A stretch of 8,240 nucleotides of DNA, from positions 1 through 8,240 of the forward strand of contig JAITJY010000014.1 in the NCBI GenBank assembly GCA_031278675.1, in the 5' to 3' direction. Of this stretch, positions 1 to 5,098 are shown piece after piece. Made by a program: the position numbers and the translations under genes. Below the pieces are notes generated by a model that was given only the letters and a program-made list of their open reading frames with translations, was not told the origin of the DNA and made no database searches. This stretch comes from Bifidobacteriaceae bacterium. GTDB lineage: Bacteria > Actinomycetota > Actinomycetes > Actinomycetales > WQXJ01. How positions within the stretch are numbered: position 1 is the first letter of the stretch; every line of letters begins with the position of its first letter.

Positions 1-597
1 ATCCGGCAGATCCAAGCCGATGATCCCAACCGGCCGCCAACTCGTGAACGCCGGCAGTTGCGCACTAAAGGGCCGCCCAGTTAGTTCGATCACTTCCAGG
101 GCACGCACCAACCGGCGCACATTCCCGGACAGGATCGCGGCGGCTGCCGCCGGATCGCGGCGCGCCAACTCCTCGTGCAGGTAAGGTCCGCCGTGGGCCT
201 CGCCGAGGGCGGCCCATTTGGCCCGGACGGCCTGATCCGTCGGCGGGAAGGCAATCCGGTCGGTGACCGCTCGCACATACAGCCCGGACCCGCCGACCAG
301 CAACGCCACCGCGCCCCTGGACCAGATGTCTTCAATGGCGGCACGGGCGGCGCGCTGATATGCCGCGACGGAGGCCTCCTCGGTGACCTCCAGCACATCT
401 AGTTGGTGATGCGGGATGCGGCGCCGGCCCGCCTGCGGCGTCCGGGCTGTGCCGATCTCCATACCCCGGTACAGAGCCATCGAATCGGCGTTGATCAACT
501 CCGCACCGAGGGCTTGCGCCAAATCCAGAGCCAACGCGCTCTTACCTACGGCCGTGGGGCCAACCAGGGCGATGAAGCGATGGCCGTCAGACGGCAT
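1..597 (-). CDS. miaA: tRNA dimethylallyltransferase MiaA (3' end beyond window)
   Basis: MiaA transfers a dimethylallyl group from DMAPP to N6 of A37 in tRNAs that read UNN codons, giving i6A37, the substrate of MiaB. The first 199 residues are present; the family is usually about 300, so the C-terminal third lies off the left edge. Visible motifs, in order, are the P-loop GPTAVGKS (residues 13-20), INADSMALYRGMEIGTA with the catalytic-type Asp-Ser (about 36-52), HHQLDV (about 63-68), LVGGSGLYV (about 100-108), and VRRLVRALEVIELTGRPFS near the end. The ATG at 597 is well pinned: a TAG lies in frame shortly upstream (in 608-612) and no other start codon lies between. No Shine-Dalgarno sequence is visible. 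Instead the ATG overlaps the last codons and TGA of the upstream dehydrogenase by 11 bp, which points to translational coupling. Identity is clear from the motifs. Confidence 0.96.
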   Translation of the reverse strand, partial: MPSDGHRFIALVGPTAVGKSALALDLAQALGAELINADSMALYRGMEIGTARTPQAGRRRIPHHQLDVLEVTEEASVAAYQRAARAAIEDIWSRGAVALLVGGSGLYVRAVTDRIAFPPTDQAVRAKWAALGEAHGGPYLHEELARRDPAAAAAILSGNVRRLVRALEVIELTGRPFSAQLPAFTSWRPVGIIGLDLPD

Positions 598-3532
598 CGG
601 GCTGGGCTTTGGCTAGTAGCTGCGCGAGGTGGAGGCCGTCGCGTCCCGCGAGGTCAGCCGCTTGCGTGCGGCACGAAAACCCGTCGGCGAGGAACACCGC
701 GTCCGGGGCTTCGGCAAGCGCGGGCAGCAGGGAACGCTGTGCCACCTTGACGGACAGAGCGTAGTGGCCGCGCTCCATGCCGAAACTGCCGGCCATCCCA
801 CAACACCCCGCCAACTCCGTGACCTGCGCACCCAGCCGCGTCAGCAGCGCCCGGTCAGTGGCCCAGCCCAGCACGGCGTGGTGGTGGCAATGCGGTTGGG
901 CAACCACCTCGACGCCGGTCAGATCGGGGGGCTGCCAACCTGCGGCCACGTCCTCCATCAGGACCTCAGCTAGGGTTTTGACCGCACGGGCCACGGCTGG
1001 GGCACGCGGATCAGCGCTCAATAGATCAGGTAGGTCGGAGCGCAGTACCGCCGTGCAGGACGGTTCGATCCCCACAATTGGGACGCCGTTGACCGCGAAC
1101 GGGCCCAACACGTCCAACAATGAGCGCAGAACGCGTTTCGCTGTCCGCAACTGGCCGGTAGTAATCCAGGTCACAGCGCAGCAAGTGCCGGGCGGCACCA
1201 CATAGACGGTGTGGCCCGCGTCCTGGAGCACATCCAGTACGGCTTGGGCAATCAGCGGCGCCAGACGCCCAGTGAACGAGTCCGCCCAGAGCAGCACCGG
1301 GCGCGGGCCTCTGACCACGTCAGTGTCGGTGGCCAGTGGTGCCGGCCCAGTGGACGATGCCGCCTGGAACGGTTCCAGCGCCAGGTGCGGTAGGCGGCGG
1401 CGCGGGTCCATGCCTCCGGCGCGCATCAGGGCTTGGCCGAGGAGCGGGGTGTGGAGGAGCGCGTTGAACAGGGCGGGGCGGCGCCCCGCCAGCGCCAACC
1501 ATCTGGGCAAAGCACCCAGCACATAGTGGACCATGGGGCGCGGCTTGCCGCAGTAGCGGCGGAACAGGGCCTCGGACTTGAGTTTGGCTAGGTCCACCCC
1601 AGCGGGGCAATCCTTCGAGCAGGCCTTGCAGCCGAGGCACCGGTCCAGCACCGCAGCGAGTTCAGTCGCCGCGAACCCCGGACCGATCAGTTTCCCGTTC
1701 GCCACTTCTTGCAGGATGCGGGCCCGGCCCCGCACTGAGTCCTTTTCTTCGCCGGTCGCCTGGAATGAGGGGCACATGAACGGACCGAGGTCCGTACGGC
1801 ATTTTGCCACTCCCACACAGCGGTGGCTCGCGGCGGTGACATCACCGCCGTCAGCGCTAAAGGCGAACCCGCCGTTCGCTTTGACCGGTGGGGCGCCTGG
1901 CCGCCGCAGGTCGGCGTCCAGCGGCGCCGCCTTGACCACCACACCTGGATTCATCAGATTCAACGGGTCGAACAGGTCCTTGATCTGTTCCATTAGCCGC
2001 AGCGCGGCCGGTGAGTACATCAAGTTAAGCAGCTCTGAGCGGGCGCGCCCGTCGCCGTGTTCGCCGCTGAGCGATCCGCCGTGATCTACTACCAGGCGGC
2101 CCGCCGCTGCCATGAACTCCCGGAACACTCGCACCCCGGTTGGGCCGGCCCCAAACGGGAAACCGATCCTGATGTGCACACATCCATCGCCCAGGTGTCC
2201 GTAGGCAATGCCCTCTAGGCCAAAGTCATCCAGTAGCTGGTAGAACTCCCTGAGATAGGTCCCGAGCCGGTCAGGCGGCACCGCCGCATCCTCAAACCCC
2301 AGATAGCCTTGGTGGCCGTGCGGGGTGCGTCCGCCAAACCCGGCGCCGTCCTGCCTGATGCGCCACATCGCTTGCGCTTGGGCGCCGTGCGGCAAGACCC
2401 TGACATGACGGGTGCCGCTGGCCCGCGTCACGGCTGTGGCCTGGCTGGCCTGGGCCAACTCGACCATCAGCCAGGCGCCACCTTCCGGCAGAGCGGGTGC
2501 GCCTCCGACCTGGCGCTCATAGGCCTGAACCAACCGGGCGTCCATTCCCTCAACTGCTAGCGGACCGAAGGGGAGGAGGGCTGGGACGGCGTCGTCGGCA
2601 TCGGGCAAGGTGGGGTAACCCAATACCACCAACGCTGGGGCGGCGGCGAGCGGCACCAAGCGGAGCGTCGCGGCCGTCACCAAACCCAATGTGCCTTCGC
2701 TCCCGACCAGTGCTTTTGCCAGGTCAGACCCTTTTTCTGGCAACAGATGTTCCAAGGCGTAGCCGCTCACCTGCCGGGCGAAACGCCCGAACTCCGTGCG
2801 CAACACCGCCAGGTTGGCACTCACCAGGTCCTCTAGGCCGTCGACTTGGGCGAGCGCTCCGGCGCGCGCCTCGATCCGGCGGCCGCGGCCGTCCAGCATG
2901 GTCAGCGCGGTGATGTTATCGGCCGTGCGGCCGTACGCCACGGCGTGGCTACCGCAAGCGTTATTACCGATCATCCCGCCGAAGGTACAACGTGCGTGCG
3001 TAGACGGATCGGGCCCGAAACGAAGCCCGTGTGGGGCCAGAGCGCGCTGCAAGGTGTCAAGCACCACGCCCGGCTGGACCCTGGCCCTCCGCCCGGCCAC
3101 ATCTATGTCCAAGATCCGGTCCATGTGCCGCTCGGTCACTGCCACAATTCCGGGCCCCACTGCGTTCCCCGCACAGGATGTGCCCGCGCCCCGGGCCGTG
3201 AGCGGCACCTCGAAGCGGCGGGCTAGGTCACCGAGTTGGGCAAGGTCGTGTTCATCGCGGGGAAACGCCACTAGCACCGGCGGGACGCGGTAGTTGCTGG
3301 CATCGGATGAATACAGCCCCCGGGCCAGCGCGCTCGCGTCGACCTCGCCGCGCAGGGTCTTGCTCGCCACCTCGGCGAGCTCGCGCGCCTTGTCGGTGGC
3401 CTCAGTGCTGACCTTGGCGCGGGCGCCAGGTGCCGTGTTAGGCGTGGACACCGGTGCTGAGTCGTTGGCTTTGGCCCGCGCCTGGGCGCCACGCGCCGCT
3501 AAGCCGGTCGGGAGCCAGCTGCGGGGTGTCAC
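587..3532 (-). CDS. FAD- and [4Fe-4S]-binding 2-hydroxyacid dehydrogenase (GlcD-GlpC fusion, YdiJ-like)
   Basis: Probable membrane-associated dehydrogenase that oxidises a 2-hydroxyacid (D-lactate, glycolate or D-2-hydroxyglutarate type) at FAD and passes electrons through Fe-S centres. The substrate cannot be read from the sequence. Numbering from the GTG at 3532 (981 aa): PCMH-type FAD-binding domain about 84-220 with GGMIGNNACGSHAVAYG (185-201); FAD-oxidase C-terminal domain about 270-535 with GHLGDGCVHI (from 445) and SGEHGDG (from 488); a ferredoxin-like region with Cys 572, 578 and 587 followed by CxxCxxCxxxCP at 632-643; then two Cys-rich CCG-type halves (Cys 784/785, 826, 882 and the GCCGMAGSFGME motif at about 909-920). 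Family members run about 930-1020 aa. The start is uncertain. GTG 3532 has GGGAG 9 nt upstream. GTG 3451 (954 aa) lacks a Shine-Dalgarno but suits where homology begins. GTG 3709 is also open but lies in duplicated DNA. The stop overlaps miaA. Confidence 0.9.
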   Translation of the reverse strand: MTPRSWLPTGLAARGAQARAKANDSAPVSTPNTAPGARAKVSTEATDKARELAEVASKTLRGEVDASALARGLYSSDASNYRVPPVLVAFPRDEHDLAQLGDLARRFEVPLTARGAGTSCAGNAVGPGIVAVTERHMDRILDIDVAGRRARVQPGVVLDTLQRALAPHGLRFGPDPSTHARCTFGGMIGNNACGSHAVAYGRTADNITALTMLDGRGRRIEARAGALAQVDGLEDLVSANLAVLRTEFGRFARQVSGYALEHLLPEKGSDLAKALVGSEGTLGLVTAATLRLVPLAAAPALVVLGYPTLPDADDAVPALLPFGPLAVEGMDARLVQAYERQVGGAPALPEGGAWLMVELAQASQATAVTRASGTRHVRVLPHGAQAQAMWRIRQDGAGFGGRTPHGHQGYLGFEDAAVPPDRLGTYLREFYQLLDDFGLEGIAYGHLGDGCVHIRIGFPFGAGPTGVRVFREFMAAAGRLVVDHGGSLSGEHGDGRARSELLNLMYSPAALRLMEQIKDLFDPLNLMNPGVVVKAAPLDADLRRPGAPPVKANGGFAFSADGGDVTAASHRCVGVAKCRTDLGPFMCPSFQATGEEKDSVRGRARILQEVANGKLIGPGFAATELAAVLDRCLGCKACSKDCPAGVDLAKLKSEALFRRYCGKPRPMVHYVLGALPRWLALAGRRPALFNALLHTPLLGQALMRAGGMDPRRRLPHLALEPFQAASSTGPAPLATDTDVVRGPRPVLLWADSFTGRLAPLIAQAVLDVLQDAGHTVYVVPPGTCCAVTWITTGQLRTAKRVLRSLLDVLGPFAVNGVPIVGIEPSCTAVLRSDLPDLLSADPRAPAVARAVKTLAEVLMEDVAAGWQPPDLTGVEVVAQPHCHHHAVLGWATDRALLTRLGAQVTELAGCCGMAGSFGMERGHYALSVKVAQRSLLPALAEAPDAVFLADGFSCRTQAADLAGRDGLHLAQLLAKAQPDAV

Positions 3533-3541
3533 CCACCCAGT

Positions 3542-3546
3542 CTCCC
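3542..3546 (-). promoter_or_regulatory. Candidate ribosome binding site (GGGAG) for the dehydrogenase
   Basis: GGGAG lies 9 nt upstream of the in-frame GTG at 3532 and is the reason that start was preferred over GTG 3451, which has no such motif. The tandem duplication places a second copy at 3715-3719, 5 nt upstream of another open GTG (3709). The motif therefore does not settle the question alone. Confidence 0.4.
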
Positions 3547-3730
3547 ATGCCGGCGCGGATGCGCCCGGGTGCGCCCTAGCGCGCCCGGCCCCTCTTACCC
3601 GAACCGCGCAGTAGGCGTGGACGCCGGTGCCGAGTCGTTGGCTTTGGCCCGCGCCTGGGCGCCACGCGCCGCTAAGCCGGTCGGGAGCCAGCTGCGGGGT
3701 GTCACCCACCCAGTCTCCCCTGCCGGCGCG

Positions 3731-3770
3731 GATGCGCCCGGATGCGCCCGGATGCGCCCGGGTGCGCCCG
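3731..3770. repeat. 10-bp tandem repeat (GATGCGCCCG), four units
   Basis: Three GATGCGCCCG units followed by GGTGCGCCCG, ending 7 bp before the DUF805 stop codon. The matching place in copy A (3558-3587) has only three, more diverged units. On the minus strand the last unit and its neighbour can form a short stem, CCGGG-CGCA-CCCGG (3758-3771), just past the DUF805 stop. It has no T tract, so a terminator role is only possible. Unit-number difference between the copies points to slippage. Confidence 0.85.
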
Positions 3771-3777
3771 GCCCCTC

Positions 3778-4617
3778 TTACCCGAACCGCGCAGCGCCCT
3801 GCGGGTTGGTCGAACCGGCCAGCAGGACTATCAGAATGATCGGGCCGACGGCCGGGACCAGCAAAATGAAGTACCACGGGCCGCCTTTGTCGACATCATG
3901 GAGACGCCGCCAGGTGATTGCTAGGTTCGGCACCAAGGTCGCAAGGTTCCAAAGCGACATGATGCCAAGAATCAGCAAGGCGGTAACTCCGACGCCAAAC
4001 CGCCCGGACCCACTATTGGCGGCGAGTCCCAGGCCCCCAGCAGCTATTAGCACAATGTAGAGGGCCGTGATTACTATGCCGTTAGCGAGCGCCCACCACC
4101 AGAACTCGCCGCGGGACGCCCGTCCCGTAAAGACGGCGTACTTTTGGAAAAAGCGTTTGACTGCAGCCCCGAACCCAATCCCGTACCAAGGCTGATCAAG
4201 CCCCGGCTCTTCGCCGGTCTGCAGCGGATAGGGCTGTGCCGCCGGGGCATATGCCTGCCCGCCGTAGGCGGGTGGTTGGCCGAACTGTTGGCCGGGGTCA
4301 CTGGCCGGCTGGCCCCAAGAGGGCTGTTGACCGGTCTCGTAGCTGGCCTGGCCACCTAGGCCGTATTGTGCTTCGCCCGCGCCATAAGCCGGTTGCCCAC
4401 CCTGGGGATATTGCGGCTGCCCGTACTGATCAGCCTGGGGATATTGCGGCTGGCCGTACTGATCAGCCTGGGTATATTGCGGCTGGCCGTACTGATCAGC
4501 CTGGGGATATTGCGTCCCACCCGCGCCGTAGGCGGGCTGACCGGGCCCGGGGTATGGCGGCTGGCCGTCCGGGCCACCCCACTGGCCTTCTTGCGGTGTT
4601 GGGGGCTGTGTTGTCAT
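3778..4617 (-). CDS. DUF805 family membrane protein with Gln/Tyr/Pro-rich repeat N terminus
   Basis: A 279-aa protein of unknown function. Residues 1 to about 140 are low-complexity (Gln, Tyr, Gly, Pro, Ala), presumably disordered, and include just over three copies of the 11-residue unit QADQYGQPQYP at about 39-71. Residues about 145-279 match the DUF805 pattern: GRASRGEFWWWAL (165-177) before a first membrane segment (about 172-198), a second hydrophobic segment (about 209-230), TWRRLHDVDKGGPW (235-248), a third segment (about 247-268), and the closing NPQGAARFG. There is no signal peptide; the repeat tail should be cytoplasmic or surface-exposed depending on topology. The ATG at 4617 is supported by AAAGGA at 4624-4629, 6 nt upstream. 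The gene stands alone after a 473-bp spacer and precedes the dehydrogenase; its final codons are duplicated downstream. Domain assignment is firm, function is not known. Confidence 0.9.
   Translation of the reverse strand: MTTQPPTPQEGQWGGPDGQPPYPGPGQPAYGAGGTQYPQADQYGQPQYTQADQYGQPQYPQADQYGQPQYPQGGQPAYGAGEAQYGLGGQASYETGQQPSWGQPASDPGQQFGQPPAYGGQAYAPAAQPYPLQTGEEPGLDQPWYGIGFGAAVKRFFQKYAVFTGRASRGEFWWWALANGIVITALYIVLIAAGGLGLAANSGSGRFGVGVTALLILGIMSLWNLATLVPNLAITWRRLHDVDKGGPWYFILLVPAVGPIILIVLLAGSTNPQGAARFG
4401..4514 (-). repeat. 33-bp in-frame tandem repeat, about 3.5 units
   Basis: Units lie at 4401-4433, 4434-4466 and 4467-4499, with a partial unit at 4500-4514. They differ by one or two bases, for example TGCCCGTA versus TGGCCGTA and GGGGATAT versus GGGTATAT. 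The period is a multiple of three, so copy-number change would alter the DUF805 protein in 11-residue steps without a frameshift. Confidence 0.93.
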
Positions 4618-4667
4618 GATCCGTCCTTTATTTATTACGAACTCTGCCCGGGTTTAGGCCCGCTCGG

Positions 4668-4680
4668 TATCGCTCCGATA
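4668..4680. promoter_or_regulatory. Perfect small dyad TATCG-CTC-CGATA upstream of the DUF805 gene
   Basis: A 5-bp perfect inverted repeat with a 3-nt centre, 51 bp upstream of the DUF805 start. A second dyad, ATACC-N6-GGTAT, lies at 4753-4768. Both are short and could be operator half-sites or chance. No matching regulator is in the window. Confidence 0.2.
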
Positions 4681-4840
4681 GCACCTTTCGCCGGCCGCAG
4701 AACCAGACAACGCCCAGCGCCCAATGGGCGAGCCGCGCGCCGTTTCTCCGCTATACCAGCCCCGGTATCACACCGAGCCTAACGGGAATGGCCACGCTGT
4801 GCCACGTTATCGCACTGTGATCCTTGACACATTCGTTAAT

Positions 4841-4871
4841 CCCCGCCCAATCCCGCCACCCACCCACTCCC
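4841..4871 (-). other. G-quadruplex-type tract 1
   Basis: On the minus strand this stretch has six runs of three or more G separated by loops of 1-4 nt: GGG-AGT-GGG-T-GGG-TGGC-GGG-ATT-GGG-C-GGGG. It exceeds the usual G3+N1-7 pattern. It lies on the same strand as miaB and the DUF805 gene, so any transcript through the spacer would carry it as RNA. Folding is inferred from the pattern only. Confidence 0.55.
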
Positions 4872-4957
4872 AGCAGCCACCCCTCTCAGCAGCCCACGCC
4901 CCATCCCTTGCCCGATGCCGCCGCCCCACACCCGGCACCCACCCACTCCCAGCAGCC
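4857..4957. repeat. 22-bp perfect direct repeat (4857-4878 and 4936-4957)
   Basis: Two identical 22-bp copies beginning CACCCACCCACTCCC and ending AGCAGCC, offset by 79 bp. A shorter related CAGCAGCCCA lies between them at about 4887. Both copies contribute to the G-rich minus-strand tracts. Confidence 0.9.
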
Positions 4958-4968
4958 CACCCAATCCC
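4938..4968 (-). other. G-quadruplex-type tract 2
   Basis: A second minus-strand tract with six GGG runs and loops of 1-5 nt (ATT, T, CTGCT, AGT, T). Part of it is a repeat copy of tract 1, sharing the 22-bp repeat described separately. Folding is inferred from the pattern only. Confidence 0.55.
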
Positions 4969-5009
4969 GCGAGGCCAAATCCGGCGCCCGCGCAATGCCG
5001 CCCTAAACT

Positions 5010-5098
5010 CGCCAACCCGCCCGATCCGGTCAGGCCGCATTCCCGGCGGGCCGGCGGCCGGCCCCAAGCCCGCCAGCCCGCCCGATCCGGTCAGGCCG
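5010..5098. repeat. 28-bp direct repeat (5010-5037 and 5071-5098) including the miaB stop
   Basis: The copies differ at one position (CGCCAACCC versus CGCCAGCCC) and are offset by 61 bp. The right copy contains the final two codons and TGA of miaB, so the left copy is a spacer duplicate of the miaB 3' end. A strong hairpin (5048-5064) sits between the copies. Confidence 0.9.
5048..5064 (-). terminator. GC hairpin downstream of miaB (candidate terminator)
   Basis: A perfect 7-bp stem, GGGCCGG-N3-CCGGCCC, whose near edge is 26 nt past the miaB stop. No T tract follows on the minus strand (it continues GCCGGGAATG), so this is not a classical intrinsic terminator. GC-only hairpins are often proposed as terminators in high-GC actinobacteria, and the position fits. 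Confidence 0.4.

Larger units (their letters stand above)
3439..3794. repeat. Tandem duplication: copy A 3439-3611, copy B 3612-3794
   Basis: Two directly adjacent copies, each starting TAGGCGTGGAC and ending CCGAACCGCGCAG. The first 120 bp or so differ at only three positions (A/G at 3450 versus 3623, T/C, and A/C in CCCATGCC versus CCCCTGCC). The rest of the size difference (173 versus 183 bp) comes from one extra 10-bp unit in copy B. Copy B contains the last five codons and TAA of the DUF805 gene plus the spacer; copy A runs into the 5' part of the dehydrogenase gene. The DUF805 stop is therefore repeated at 3595-3597, and the likely Shine-Dalgarno/GTG start region is repeated too. A 173-bp unit is not a multiple of three, so the reading frames of the two copies differ. 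High identity suggests a fairly recent event. Confidence 0.95.
4618..5090. other. 473-bp gene-free spacer between miaB and the DUF805 gene
   Basis: I see no convincing gene here. The right part (about 4840-5090) is extremely C-rich on the plus strand and carries direct repeats, two G-rich minus-strand tracts and a strong hairpin, each listed separately. Open frames in it are low-complexity and resemble no family. The left part (4618-4840) is closer to average composition, carries the DUF805 ribosome binding site at 4624-4629, and must hold that gene's promoter if it has its own. I could not identify a -35/-10 pair with acceptable spacing. TATAGC on the minus strand (4749-4754) is a weak -10 candidate without a good -35 partner. 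Confidence 0.7.

Noticed and set aside
1062..1073. GGTTCGATCCCC, resembling a tRNA T-loop
   Set aside because: It lies inside the dehydrogenase coding sequence (GIEPS codons on the minus strand), and no acceptor, D or anticodon arms are nearby.
3533..3877. Extension of the dehydrogenase reading frame upstream to an ATG at 3877 (1096 aa)
   Set aside because: It runs through both copies of the duplication in different frames and into the antisense-like frame of the DUF805 gene. The residues are low-complexity Arg/Ala/Gly with no family match, and family members are about 930-1020 aa.
4824..4829. TTGACA on the plus strand as a -35 box
   Set aside because: No -10 sequence lies at suitable spacing (the next stretch is C-rich) and there is no plus-strand gene downstream.
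4807..5067. Minus-strand open frame of 86 codons in the miaB-DUF805 spacer
   Set aside because: It consists of Gly/Arg/Trp low-complexity sequence produced by the G-rich repeats, with no Shine-Dalgarno and no recognisable domain.
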